This document shows, in pieces, positions 18,542-28,074 of a DNA stretch of 64,000 nt. Numbering within the stretch: position 1 is the stretch's first letter; every line of letters begins with the position of its first letter. The stretch is from positions 2,516,001-2,580,000 of the forward strand of contig NZ_CP151587.1 of the NCBI RefSeq assembly GCF_038396845.1, written 5' to 3'. This DNA is from Gymnodinialimonas sp. 57CJ19 (GTDB lineage: Bacteria; Pseudomonadota; Alphaproteobacteria; Rhodobacterales; Rhodobacteraceae). Made by a program: the position numbers and the translations under genes. Under the pieces are notes generated by a model, which worked only from the letters and a program-made list of their open reading frames with translations, ran no database searches and was not told the DNA's origin.

Positions 18542-18562
18542 TTCTACGCCTAAGGCGAAGTA
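18542..18562 (+). promoter_or_regulatory. Dyad in the LysR/SHMT divergent promoter
   Basis: Imperfect palindrome centred at 18552 with the core GCCT-A-AGGC; eight of ten arm positions pair. It sits six bases upstream of the LysR start and about 90 bases before the glyA-like start. It is a candidate LysR-type operator for both genes. Confidence 0.4.
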
Positions 18563-18653
18563 AATCTCGTTTGCGCGATGGGGCGATGGCGTGGTCGTGT
18601 GGTGCAAGTGTCGCGCACCCGCGCAGCCCCCTCAAAGCAAGCAGAGCCCAACG

Positions 18654-19925
18654 ATGACGCAATACTTCTCAGCCCCAATTGACCAAACTGACCCGTTGAT
18701 CGCCGACGCCTTGAAGGCCGAGCTCACGCGGCAACAGACCCAGATCGAGCTGATCGCGTCCGAGAATATCGTCAGCCGTGCCGTTTTGGATGCCCTTGGC
18801 CACGAGATGACCAACAAGACGTTGGAAGGCTACCCCGGCGCGAGGTTTCATGGGGGCGGGCAGAACGTGGATGTGGTGGAGCAAGCCGCGATTGACCGAG
18901 CCTGTGCGCTGTTTGATTGCGCTTATGCCAACGTGCAGCCCCACTCTGGCAGCCAAGCCAATCTTGCGGTGTTCTTTGCCCTTCTCAAACCCGGCGACCG
19001 GGTGTTGAGCCTAGATCTGGCCGCTGGCGGTCACCTGAGCCACGGTCTGTCCGCCAACCTCTCGGGCCGTTGGTTTGAGGCGCATCACTACGGCGTGGAT
19101 CGTGGCACCGGCACCATTAACTACGACACGGTCGAGGCCCGCGCCCAGGAGGTGCAGCCCAAGTTGCTGATCGCGGGCGGCTCTGCCTACCCCCGCACGC
19201 TGGATTTTGCCCGACTGGAGCAGATTGCCGAGAAGGTCGGGGCGTATTTTATGGTCGATATGGCCCATATCGCCGGATTGGTCGCGGGCGGGGTGCATCC
19301 GTCGCCTATTCCCCATGCGGATATCGTGACCTGCACCACCACCAAAACCCTGCGGGGCCCTCGCGGCGGGTTGATCCTGTCGCGTGATGAGGCATGGCGC
19401 AAGAAGCTGCAATCTTCCGTGTTTCCGGGCGTCCAAGGCAGCCTTCACACGCAGGTTCTGGCCGCCAAAGCGGTGTGCCTGGGCGAAGCACTGGATCCCT
19501 CGTTCAAGGATTACGCCGCCCGCGTGGTGGACAATGCCGCCGCCCTATCACGAGCCTTGCAAGCGGGCGGGATCGACATCGTGTCCGGCGGGACGGACAC
19601 CCATATTGTGCTGCTGGACCTGAGCCGCCATGGCATCTTGGGCCGCGAAGCAGAGGCGCTATTGGATCAGGCCAACATCACCAGCAACAAGAATCCGGTG
19701 CCCTACGACGTGGCGAACCCGAACAAATGGGTGGGCCTGCGCCTTGGGGTGGCAGCGGCCACCACGCGCGGCTTCTCGGCGTCAGATTTCGACCGGTTAG
19801 GCACAGAGATTGCGGCCATTGTGACGGCAGATGATGGCTCGCGGGACCAGCGGTTGGCGTCGGCTCGGATGATGACGGCAGAGCTTTGCGCGAGCTATCC
19901 GATTTATGGGGTGGAGGGGCGATGA
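18654..19925 (+). CDS. glyA: Serine hydroxymethyltransferase paralogue
   Basis: PLP-dependent enzyme of 423 residues interconverting serine and glycine with tetrahydrofolate. Core motifs are intact: LIASENIVSRAVLDALG, GYPGARFHGGGQNVD, NVQPHSGSQANLAVF, DMAHIAGLVAGGVHPSP and the PLP-lysine motif TCTTTKTLRGPRGG. Some family positions differ (for example RFHGGGQNVDVVE where housekeeping enzymes have RYYGGCEYVD), so this is probably a specialised second copy rather than the main glyA. It lies opposite a GcvA-like regulator. The ATG at 18654 gives the usual family length. Confidence 0.85.
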   Translation: MTQYFSAPIDQTDPLIADALKAELTRQQTQIELIASENIVSRAVLDALGHEMTNKTLEGYPGARFHGGGQNVDVVEQAAIDRACALFDCAYANVQPHSGSQANLAVFFALLKPGDRVLSLDLAAGGHLSHGLSANLSGRWFEAHHYGVDRGTGTINYDTVEARAQEVQPKLLIAGGSAYPRTLDFARLEQIAEKVGAYFMVDMAHIAGLVAGGVHPSPIPHADIVTCTTTKTLRGPRGGLILSRDEAWRKKLQSSVFPGVQGSLHTQVLAAKAVCLGEALDPSFKDYAARVVDNAAALSRALQAGGIDIVSGGTDTHIVLLDLSRHGILGREAEALLDQANITSNKNPVPYDVANPNKWVGLRLGVAAATTRGFSASDFDRLGTEIAAIVTADDGSRDQRLASARMMTAELCASYPIYGVEGR

Positions 19926-19956
19926 TTGGTTGTAATGTCTAAGTCGGAAAACCAAT

Positions 19957-19969
19957 ATTCTGATAGAAT
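19957..19969 (+). promoter_or_regulatory. AT-rich dyad upstream of the decayed catabolic cluster
   Basis: Perfect inverted repeat ATTCT-GAT-AGAAT, followed by a direct repeat of AATATTCTG (19955-19962 and 19974-19981, partly overlapping the dyad). Flanking half-sites ATTGGT (19925-19930) and ACCAAT (19951-19956) face each other. The sequence is far more AT-rich than its surroundings, as in a regulated promoter. Confidence 0.3.
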
Positions 19970-20040
19970 GGAAATATTCTGTTTCGAATAGTTGAAAAGT
20001 GCGTCCACACCCTTCGGATCACCTCTTCCTCATTTGAGGA

Positions 20041-20054
20041 ATTGGTAAACCAAT
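20041..20054 (+). promoter_or_regulatory. GntR (FCD)-type operator before the alcohol dehydrogenase pseudogene
   Basis: Perfect 14-bp palindrome ATTGGT-AA-ACCAAT, 17 bases upstream of the start codon. The same TTGGT-N2-ACCAA form recurs at 25601-25612 in front of the GntR gene of this cluster, which supports a shared regulator. Confidence 0.6.
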
Positions 20055-20070
20055 ATGAGGGGTTTCAGCA

Positions 20071-21242
20071 ATGGCGCGCACATCAGAGCAAAGCCGCAGC
20101 CTGGGGGATGATCTTCCCGACACCATGGGGGCATGGGTACTTGGCGACCCAGAGGAGTTGACCCTAACGGATAAGCCAATGCCCTCACCGGGCCGGGCCG
20201 AAGTTTTGGTGCGCATCGACGCTGTCGCGATCTGCGCCACCGATCTGGAGATCCTGACCTATGGCACCCCGGCGCTGATCGAGGGCGGGCCCCCATTCAA
20301 CAAAAACTACACGCCGGGCCATGAGTATATGGGCACCGTCGCGGCGCTGGGGCCGGGGGTAGATGAATTCGCCGTGGGTGACCGGGTGACGGTAGAAATC
20401 CACGCGGGCTGCGGCCAATGCAAACGGCGTCGCATGGGAATGTATACCTCGTGCCACAACTATGGACTCAACTACGGGGACAGGAATAAAGGCCATCGCG
20501 CCAATGGATTCACCACCGGTGGGGGCTTTGCGGAGTACGCGGTTAACAACGTTTACACATTGATCCGGGTCCCCGACGCGATGTCCGATGAGGAGGCCAC
20601 GTTGGTGGTGACGGCGGGCACCTCCATGTACGGGCTGACGGAATTCGGCGGCTTGGTGGCTGGCGAAAACGTCGTGGTGATCGGGCCGGGGCCCATTGGG
20701 TTGCTGGCGGTGGCCGTAGCCAAGGCGCTTGGCGCGTCGCCGGTGGTGTTGGCGGCACGCGCGAAAGCCGCAATGCCATTGGCCTGCAATTGGGGGCCGA
20801 TCACGTGATTGATGCCCGATTCGAGGATGTCGTGGCACGGGTGAAGTAACTGACGGGCAAGGGCGCGGATTACGTCGTGGATTGCGCGGGCAATGAGACG
20901 ACGGTGAACCAAGCCGTCGCCATGACCAACCGGGGCGGCAAGATTTGTCTTGCGGCCTTTCCGAAAAACGCGGTGGAATTCGACCTCGGTGCGTTGGCGG
21001 TTAACAACATTTACCTTTATGGCATCCGGGGCGAGGGGCGTTCGGCCACCCACCGCGCGATGGCCCTCATGGAAGCGGGCACCTTTGACGCCAGCTTGAT
21101 TCACATCCATACGTTTCCGATGGACGATCTGCCCACCGCGCTGAAATACGCGAAAGAGCGGATCGACGATGCCATCAAAGTTGTCGTATCCAACAGGCCG
21201 GGCGTCGTTGGCGGCGCGAAATCCAAAGGACCACAGATATGA
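20071..21242 (+). pseudogene. Zinc-dependent alcohol dehydrogenase, frameshifted and with an internal stop
   Basis: Remnant of a medium-chain zinc dehydrogenase (sorbitol/threonine dehydrogenase type). Residues 1-230 are readable, with the catalytic Cys in AVAICATD, the GHEYMG His, and structural zinc cysteines in CGQCKRRRMGMYTSC. A frameshift near 20755-20765, after ALGASPVVLA, throws the frame off. The remainder is recovered in another frame (NAIGLQLGADHVIDARF, then VVDCAGNETTVNQ) and also contains a TAA at 20847-20849. Two independent lesions make it non-functional. It overlaps the DapA-family gene by ATGA, showing the original operon. Confidence 0.85.
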
Positions 21243-22150
21243 CCAAAGCAAGACGCGGCATCTACGCCGCCGCCGTGACGCCTTTTGACCAAAACGGACG
21301 CGTGCAGCAGGAAAAACTCGTTGGCTATTGCCAGCATTTGCTAAGCGATGGCGGCTGTGACGGCGTGGCCCCCATTGGCACCACCGGAGAGGGAACCTCG
21401 ACCGCGATGGCGGACCGGTTGGCCCTGCCTGCCGCCTTCGCGGAGGCCGGAATTGAAGCGGACCGGGTGATTTTCGGCACCGGTGCGCCCTCGCTTCCTG
21501 ATTGCGTCGAACTGACCTCTGCGGCCTGTGCGTCGGGCTATTTTAACGCGCTGATCCTGCCGCCATACTACTATAAGAATGCCTCCGATGACGGGTTGTT
21601 CGCCTTCTATGCCTCGGTGATCGAGCAGGTGGGGCGCGATGATCTGCGCATCTTCTTGTATCATTTCCCGCAGATGTCGATGGTGCCCTTCAGCACCGAT
21701 CTGGTCCTCCGCTTGAAGACTGAATTTGGCCCGATCATTGCGGGTCTCAAGGACAGCAGCGGCGATTTTGAGCAGTCGCGCGGCTTCATTGAGGCGACGG
21801 GCGGTGTGGCTGAAGATTTCGACGTTTACCCCTCGTCCGAGGCGTTCTTGTGGGACGGACTGTCGACCGGCTCTGCGGGCATTATCTCGGGCTCGACCAA
21901 CCTCACGGCGCGCGCGGTTCAAGCCGCGAAGAATGCCCCCGAGGGTCCGGCCCGAGACGCCGCGATGGAGGTCGTGCGCACAGCCCGCGCCACGGCGTCA
22001 AAGTACCCACTGATGGCGTCGATGAAGACCGCAGAAAGCTGGCGCAGCGGCGATGAAACCTGGTTAACGATGCAGCCCCCTCTGCGCCCGATGCCAGAAG
22101 AACAAAAAGCGGCGTTCAAGAAAGATCTGGACGCGATAACGGCCATTTAA
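21239..22150 (+). CDS. Dihydrodipicolinate synthase (DapA)-family aldolase/dehydratase
   Basis: A 303-residue class I aldolase of the DapA/NAL family. The TIM barrel shows IYAAAVTPFDQNG, the GTTGEG phosphate/carboxylate loop, LYHFPQMS with the catalytic Tyr, and the Schiff-base lysine in IAGLKDSSGDF. It is not the housekeeping DapA: the context (dehydrogenases, cupins) points to a sugar-acid or keto-acid lyase or dehydratase. It appears intact and is one of few whole genes in this decaying cluster. The actual substrate cannot be read from sequence. Confidence 0.85.
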   Translation: MTKARRGIYAAAVTPFDQNGRVQQEKLVGYCQHLLSDGGCDGVAPIGTTGEGTSTAMADRLALPAAFAEAGIEADRVIFGTGAPSLPDCVELTSAACASGYFNALILPPYYYKNASDDGLFAFYASVIEQVGRDDLRIFLYHFPQMSMVPFSTDLVLRLKTEFGPIIAGLKDSSGDFEQSRGFIEATGGVAEDFDVYPSSEAFLWDGLSTGSAGIISGSTNLTARAVQAAKNAPEGPARDAAMEVVRTARATASKYPLMASMKTAESWRSGDETWLTMQPPLRPMPEEQKAAFKKDLDAITAI

Positions 22151-22164
22151 CCCCGGAGGACACC

Positions 22165-22626
22165 ATGACCACCTCCCAGACCCATGGCCCCGACCATGTT
22201 GTGATTAACCAAGATCCCACAGCTTTCGCCCATTGGCCCGATGGCCTTTATCAAGAGATGTTGGGCGATCTGGACAACGGGTGCGTGGGGTCGGTTCTGG
22301 TGTCCGAGACGGAAACGATGCGGATCTGGCACCTGCATATCCCTGCCGGGGGGCGGTGCCGTTTCCACCGCCATGTGAACCGCTATTTCTGGTCCGCACT
22401 GGGGGACGGAAAAGCGCGGGGATACTTCTCTTCCGGCGTAATAAATGATGTGGTGCACTACGCCGGAGAGACCAAGCATTTCGACTATGGTGATGGGGAT
22501 CACATGGTCCATTCCGTTGAAAACATTGGCGAAACGGACTTGCTGTTCACGACGGTAGAATTCATTGACGGCCCCAATACTCCGCTTGCCGTGCCCGATG
22601 AGGTGCGGCTGAAAAAGCCGAATTGA
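22165..22626 (+). CDS. Cupin-fold protein of unknown function
   Basis: A 153-residue single-domain protein with a cupin-like core: WHLHIPAGGRCRFHRHVNRYFW supplies the first motif with closely spaced His residues, and GDGDHMVHSVENIG the second. The short spacing and lack of a classical Glu ligand leave metal binding uncertain. It follows the aldolase gene by 14 bases with CCGGAGG as ribosome-binding site. It probably acted in the same pathway. No specific family function is recognised. Confidence 0.65.
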   Translation: MTTSQTHGPDHVVINQDPTAFAHWPDGLYQEMLGDLDNGCVGSVLVSETETMRIWHLHIPAGGRCRFHRHVNRYFWSALGDGKARGYFSSGVINDVVHYAGETKHFDYGDGDHMVHSVENIGETDLLFTTVEFIDGPNTPLAVPDEVRLKKPN

Positions 22627-22633
22627 ACCCCGG

Positions 22634-23618
22634 TCAGGCGCGGCTACGAGAGATGGGGAGCAAGACAGCAGAATTGTCCAAGTCCCCCTCATCGTGGCGC
22701 AGGGCTTCCTCCATCATTTCCAGATAGGTCCGGGTGAATGGCAACCCTTGCCCGGTGGCCTGCGCTTGGGCTTGGATCAAGGAGAAGTCCTTGGCCGATT
22801 TGCGATGCAACCTTGCGGGGCGAAATCACGGTTAACCATTGGCGCGCCCTTTGCATCCATGACGGCGGAATAGGCGGCAGAAGCCTGGGCGAGTTCCAGA
22901 AACTCACCACCCGCCAATCCAATGCTTTCGGCAAAGATCAGCCCTCCACCAAGGCCGCGCGGTGAAGGCCGAGCACAAGATTGATCGCCAGTTTGGCCCG
23001 GTTACCATTGCCGATTTCGCCCACATGAATGTGGTGCCGCGCGATGGCGTCCAATAGCGGCGTGACCGTTTCGGCAGAGGCCAAATCTCCGGCCACAAGA
23101 AGCAAGACATCGCCCTACGCCAGGCCCTTGCTGGTGCCGGAAATCGGCGCCTCCAACAGAGTGATTCCTTTCGGCCGCGCGTCAGCGGCAAGGGCCGCCA
23201 TGCGGTCCGGGTCACAGGTGCTGAGCGAGATCAGGATTGTTTGCGACACCGGGGCCTGCGCGATCAGCTCGGCCAATTGGTCGGTGTCATACACGCAGGA
23301 AAACACCACGTCGGCGGCCCAAACCTCGGCTGCCAGCGCCATGCTGTCATCGGGGTGAGATGTCGTGAGGTCCACGACCACTTGCCCCGCTCGAGTCGGT
23401 AAATCTGCCATAACTTCCGCGACTTGCGCTGTGCTTGGCACCACGAAAAGGATCACGTCGCAACCCGCCACATCATCACTAACCGCCACAGAAAGCCCCG
23501 CCACCTGTCGCTGTTCTGCTTTGCGATCGCGGGCCGTGTGAAGCACGCCCGCGCGGTCCAGACAGCGGGCGATGCCGCCGCCCATCTGACTAATGGCAAC
23601 GACGCCAATCCGGGTCAT
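22634..23618 (-). pseudogene. 3-hydroxyisobutyrate dehydrogenase-family oxidoreductase, multiply disrupted
   Basis: Remnant of a beta-hydroxyacid dehydrogenase (NAD-binding, tartronate-semialdehyde-reductase-like). The N-terminal half (MTRIGVVAISQMGGGIARCL, VVVDLTTSHPDDSMALA, EAPISGTSKG) ends at a TAG (23115-23117). The same frame then continues with VGEIGNGNRAKLAINLVLGL, is lost by a frameshift near 22950, and shifts again near 22820 before the tail MMEEALRHDEGDLDNSA. There are three lesions. Its start overlaps the stop of the Gfo/Idh/MocA remnant by ATGA, so they were once an operon. Confidence 0.85.
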
Positions 23619-24699
23619 GAGGAGCCTTCTTTCTGCGCCGCGAGCATATCGGCGAGGGTCGACAGTGCTTGGTTAGACAGGAGCAGTTCCACCGGGTCGC
23701 CCGTTGCGGCCGAAATATCGGCGGCCAGATAGCTTTCCATCACCATCCGCGCACGGGCAGGCGAGACCAACGGGTCACGATCGAGCAGGACCGACTCCAG
23801 AAAATGCACCGTTTCCAGGCCCATTTGCCCTGCATACATGTGGTCTACGTGTTCGCCCGACATGGTGGAGAGGGGAATTGGGTGTGGCCTTCCACGGTCG
23901 AATACCAATTATCGCGCGAGGTGTCGTCCAGGATCAACGCGCCTTCGGTGCCGGTAATCTCGATCTAGGTGCCACAATAATTGGGGTAGGCGCGGGGCAG
24001 GTTCCAGCCGCCGCCGATCACCACCAGCGTGCCGTTATCCATGTTCACGGTGTTCCACATGCAATCAAAGGACCCGTTGAGCTTTTCCATATAGCCGTAG
24101 GCGCCTTGGCTGTAGACCTTGGTCGGCTTCGCATCGAGCAGCCAGTAGACGAAGTCCAGATCGTGGGTGGATTCCATCGCCGCGGGCGACAATTTCACCC
24201 GCCCCGCAATCCGAGAGCCCAAGCTGCGCGACAGGTGGCGGCTGACCATGACGTTAACAATTTTGCTAAGCTTGCCTTCCGCGATGTTCTTCTTGGCCCA
24301 AGCGATCTTGGGGTTGAAGCGTTGTGAATAGCCGATGGTGAACTTCACCCCTTGCTCGGCGGCGATGTTGATCAGGTCATCGGCCTCGGCCAGCTCCATC
24401 GCGATGGGTTTTTCCAGCAAAACATGCTTGCCCGCCTTCAGGCAGTCGCGGGCGATGGGGTAGTGCGTGGGTTCGGGCGTGGTGGAGATATAGACCACCT
24501 CCATCGCGGGGTTGTGCACGATGTCTTGGTAGTCATCGGTTGCCGTGGCGGGGTTGGATAACGCGCGCACCTCGGCCAAGCGCTCGGGCATGACTTCACA
24601 GATGTGCAGCTTGTCCACCAAAGCGGATTTCGCCAAGGACTCGGCGCGCATTCCGCCACACCAGCCTGTTCCGGTCACCGCCACTTCTACCTGTCTCAT
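23615..24699 (-). pseudogene. Gfo/Idh/MocA-family oxidoreductase, interrupted
   Basis: NAD(P)-dependent sugar-type dehydrogenase remnant. The first 244 residues are clean: VEVAVTGTGWCGGMRAESLA is the Rossmann motif, GKHVLLEKPIAMELAEAD the family EKP motif. A TAG at 23965-23967 stops it. The following residues (IEITGTEGALILDD) continue in frame, then a shift near 23870 moves the C-terminus (MSGEHVDHMYAGQMG to the stop at 23615) into another frame. It is presumably inactive, although the long N-terminal piece could still be translated. Confidence 0.85.
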
Positions 24700-24804
24700 G
24701 CACAATCCACCCTGTCCAAGTTATTGAAAGAATTTACAGAACTGGGGTGCGATCAGCCAAACAAGACCTCCTGTTAAGGGGTATGTGAAGTTCTAATCCC
24801 GCTG

Positions 24805-25491
24805 CTATTCCTCGTAGCTTTGAGTCAGGACCGCGCGTGTTGCATGCAGGTGGGCGGCCATGGCCTTCGCGGCGGCCGCCCCGTCGCGCGTGGTTAACGC
24901 GGCGACGATTGCATCGTGTTCGTCAAACGAATGGTAATCCCGCTCGGGCTGCTGGTCGGCAGGGGCAAGCCTGCGCCAAACCACCACTTGGCGCACTCCG
25001 TTGAGGATATCGAAAAGCGCCAGAAGCATCGTGTTGCCCGAGGCGGCGGCGATCAGGCTGTGAAAGTCGTGGTCGAGCTTTTCATAGGCGGCCCAAGTGG
25101 GTGCACCACGCATGGCATCGGACATTTCCTGCAATGAACGCAATTGCTTAGGTGTCGCGTGAAGGGCTGCCAAGCGGGCGAGGGCGGGCTCTAGCACAAC
25201 GCGGGCGTCCAACGCATCGACGGGGCCCGTGGTCTCTGACAGTGCACCGATGGTGGCGTCAATCCCCATGGCGCTGCGCGGTGGTGGCGGGGTTCTGGCA
25301 AGGAACGTGCCGCGCCCGACGTGGCGCTCCAGCAGGCCTTCGGATTCCAGCACCAGCAGAGCATTGCGCAGTTCGGCCCGGCTCAGGCCCAAGGCTTCCG
25401 ACAGGCGTCTTTCCGGCGGCAGGCGTGCGCCCCGCGCCATATCTGATGTCGCGATCCAGCGCCGCAGGCGTGTCAGGTTTCTGTCTTGCAT
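24805..25491 (-). CDS. GntR-family regulator, FCD subfamily
   Basis: An intact 228-residue repressor. The N-terminal winged helix (ARLPPERRLSEALGLSRAELRNALLVLESEG) is followed by an all-helical FCD effector domain carrying the usual metal/ligand residues: Asp in DALDARVVLEPA and His in LDHDFHSLIAAASGN, EHDAIVAAL and HLHATRA. FCD regulators control uptake and breakdown of organic acids and sugar acids. Palindromes of the TTGGT-N2-ACCAA kind lie at its own start and upstream, so autoregulation is likely. It survives among ruined target genes. Confidence 0.88.
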   Translation of the reverse strand: MQDRNLTRLRRWIATSDMARGARLPPERRLSEALGLSRAELRNALLVLESEGLLERHVGRGTFLARTPPPPRSAMGIDATIGALSETTGPVDALDARVVLEPALARLAALHATPKQLRSLQEMSDAMRGAPTWAAYEKLDHDFHSLIAAASGNTMLLALFDILNGVRQVVVWRRLAPADQQPERDYHSFDEHDAIVAALTTRDGAAAAKAMAAHLHATRAVLTQSYEE

Positions 25492-25502
25492 TGGTTGTCC
25501 AA
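25491..25502 (-). promoter_or_regulatory. Degenerate GntR operator overlapping the gntR start
   Basis: TTGGT-TG-TCCAA, one mismatch from the TTGGT-N2-ACCAA form, overlaps the first base of the regulator gene. Binding here would block its own expression. Confidence 0.4.
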
Positions 25503-25600
25503 TTTACCCGCCAGATTTCGGTGCGATATACGGGATTTCGCTCGAAACTTTATTGTTTATGGTCATTATCTAACGGGGAGAGTGTCACAAATGGCGTTAA

Positions 25601-25612
25601 TTGGTCAACCAA
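25601..25612 (-). promoter_or_regulatory. GntR operator upstream of gntR
   Basis: Perfect arms TTGGT-CA-ACCAA, 110 bases upstream of the gntR start. It has the same arms and spacing as the palindrome at 20042-20053. Confidence 0.55.
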
Positions 25613-25614
25613 AT

Positions 25615-26051
25615 CTACCGCAGAGCCGTATTCGCCGAGACCTGATCGCGGGGCGACATATGGGCGACGGTTTCTCCGGTCTCAATGAAAGTCCGCGTGA
25701 CATCACGGGCGGCGTAGATCCACAGGATTGTCAGGGGGCCAACGCCGATGTTGCGAAAGTAGTGGGGCACGTCGGCGGGCACGAAGCTGGTGTCCATGGG
25801 CCCCAGTGAGTGACATCGCCGCGCACCATTGCCTCGGCATGGCCCGCCAAGGTCGTTACCTGCTCGGCACAGTTGTGCGTATGCAGCGGCGCGGCGGCAC
25901 CCGCAGGGAAAACGGTCGTGCCGGCGGTGAAGGGGGTGGCATCGGCCACGGATTTGCCCACCATCAAGCGCGTTTTCACCCCGTCGCCTCGGGCGAACGG
26001 CGTGATGTCCCCGCAGATGATGATCGTGCCGGCTTCCGGAGGGTATCCCAT
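25615..26051 (-). pseudogene. Cupin-domain protein, frameshifted
   Basis: Remnant of a cupin of about 145 residues. The N-terminal part has TTVFPAGAAAPLHTHNCAEQVTTL, a clear cupin His/Glu motif. After MVRGDVTH a one-base shift near 25800-25808 moves the rest into another frame (MDTSFVPADVPHYFRNIG to the stop at 25615), which restores the second cupin motif. With the lesion the second half of the barrel is lost. It is divergent from the Ldh2 remnant. Confidence 0.75.
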
Positions 26052-26082
26052 ATCCCGTTCCTTTTGTTCAAAGAGGTTTCCA

Positions 26083-26814
26083 ATGTCTGATCTTGTTTCT
26101 CAAAGCGATCTTGTGGCCTTCATCGCCCGGTGTCTGGCGTTTTGTGGGATGCCCGTGCAAGAGAATATGATCGGCCTCTATCTGGCGGTGGGTTCGGCCA
26201 ATCATATGCCGCCTTGGGGCGGGACGGATATGTTGCTGTCGACCAATCCGATTGCCGTGGCGCTGCCCTCCAAGGATTACCCGCCGATCGTGCTGGATAT
26301 GGCCACGACGGTTGCGGCATACGGCAAGGTCAAGACCGCCGCGCAACGGGGCGAGCAGATGCCCGAGGGCTGGATGGTGGACCGTAACGGTGATCCGCTG
26401 ACCGATCCCACCCGCGCGGGCGAAGGCTTCTTGCTGCCCATCGGCGGGCCCAACGGATATGGGCTGTCGCTGGTGTTCGGCATCCTTGCGGGCGTTCTGA
26501 ACGGGGCCGCCTTTGGGCGCGATGTGGTGGATTTCAACGCCGACGCCACAAGCGTTACGAACACCGGTCAAATGATCCTTGCCCTCGATATCGCGGCCTT
26601 TGCCGACCCCGATGTCTTCCGGGCCGAGATTGATGACGTGTGGCGGCAGATGAAATCCTCGGCCAAGATGCCCGGCGTGGACGAGATCCGCCTGCCGGGG
26701 GAGAGGATGGACCGCGTGCGGCTGGAACGATCCACCAAGGGCATTCCGCTGTCGGACGCCTTGCGCGTACAACTGGCGGCGCTGGCCGAGGAATTGGTCG
26801 TGGCAGCGCTGTAA
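26083..26814 (+). pseudogene. Malate/lactate dehydrogenase (Ldh2 family) with internal in-frame deletion
   Basis: The frame is open for 243 residues, but Ldh2-family enzymes have about 340-350. The first 27 residues (N-terminal helix to GMPVQE) join directly to NMIGLYLAVGSANHMPPWGG, a segment that normally lies near residue 135. The missing stretch of roughly 100 residues holds the DAHG and SNH motifs with the catalytic His. The rest (GGTDMLLSTNPIAVA, GGPNGYGLSLVFGILAG) is typical. It is therefore very probably inactive despite the open frame. The ATG at 26083 follows AGAGG. Confidence 0.75.
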
Positions 26815-26830
26815 CGCGCCGCCTCGGAAC

Positions 26831-27313
26831 CTACGAGACACGGCGTGTCGGGTCGCGAAAGCGGGCGGGCAGGGGGTGGCGCGTGATCTGCGCGCCAAGG
26901 CTCAGCGGCATATCAAGGCCCATCATCCGCAAGGCGTACCAATAACCGACCGAGGTGGACGAGATCACCGGTTTACCCAAGCGATCCTCTAGATCATCGA
27001 CAATGTCGGCGATCCCAAGGGCCCCGCCCACATGAAGGATGGTATCGACCTCGTCCGTGTTCACCTTGTCAAAGGCGGCGTGGATCGCATTCATCGTCAC
27101 GTCAATGATCCGGTCCGAGGTTTTGACGTGGAGCCAAGCGGTCTCGGGCACCGTATCCTGGACCGAGATATCAAACCGATAGGTCTGATTGCTGACCCCG
27201 TCGGGGCGGAGCATCTCATGCTCGGGCTGCATGTTTGAATTTTGCTGCGGGATCATCAGTGCCAGGACGCCAAGGGGTCCAAATCTGTCAGACAAGGCTG
27301 ATCTCCGGTCCAT
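26831..27313 (-). pseudogene. Asp/Glu racemase/maleate isomerase-family protein with internal deletion
   Basis: Only 160 residues against about 240-250 for the family. The N-terminus (GPLGVLALMIPQQNSNMQPE, RPDGVSNQTYRFDIS) resembles the arylmalonate decarboxylase/maleate isomerase group, and the C-terminus (VDTILHVGGALGIADIVDDLE, KPVISSTSVGYWYALR) also fits. Between them, near 27140, about 80 residues including the first catalytic Cys region are absent, without loss of frame. It is probably non-functional. It is the last gene of the minus-strand Tct run. Confidence 0.65.
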
Positions 27314-27371
27314 ATTCAGCGGGGGAAGGGCGAGGGCACCCCAACGGCCACCCCCGCCCGATGTTACTGCA

Positions 27372-28016
27372 TTATTGCGCTGCCAGTTGGTTCACCAGCG
27401 CCTCGTAGGCGACGCTTTGGTCAGCACGCATGGCCTCGTATTCGTCACCGGTGATGATATAGATGTTCTCGCCCAGACGGCCCATCATGGGGGTTAAGGT
27501 GGTGCCTTCGCCAAGGGTCTCAAACGCCTCGCCCAGAGTTGCCAAGGCATCTTCTGGCGTGTCGGCGGGGGTTTCACGGGATGCGGCAATCAGGTCGTCC
27601 ATGGTCTCATAAGGGCTGTCGGCGTTCACGGCCACGGCGATCGGCGCGTAATTGACCCGTGCCACGGTCACGAAATCTTCGGCCGGGTTGTGGGGCAGGT
27701 TCTCGACGTGCTTTTGCAGCATGTCGATATAGTTGTGCGTGAATAAAAGCGTGTAGCCATCGGCGGGGGCGTTGGCGACTTCTTGAGTGCCAAGCTGACC
27801 GCCGGCGCCGGGGGTCAGGCGCACGATCACAGCCTGTTCCAGATAGGTCGGAATGATCGAGGTGATGACCCGTGCGTTCAAGTCAGGGGATCCACCAGCG
27901 CCCAATGAGATGACCATCGTGATGGGGCGTTCGGGGTACTCGGATTGGGCCATGGCGCCGGTCGCGGCGACGGCGGCTCCGGTAACGGCCAAGGCTGCTG
28001 CACAGTTCTTCATCAT
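27372..28016 (-). pseudogene. tctC: Tripartite tricarboxylate transporter binding protein TctC with internal deletion
   Basis: A periplasmic binding protein of the TctC/Bug family, 214 residues instead of about 310-330. A signal peptide ending in AMAQ is present, followed by YPERPITMVISLGAGGSPDLNARV and the ligand loop TPGAGGQLGTQEVANAPADGYTLL. After MDDLIAASRETP, near 27560, the sequence jumps to the C-terminal helix region, so about 100 residues of the second domain are missing. The deletion keeps the frame. A folded, functional receptor is unlikely. Confidence 0.75.
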
Positions 28017-28074
28017 GTCTTTTCTCCCTGGGTTTGATGGTGGAAAGCGGCGCCCTCCTGCGCCGCGTCCCGTA

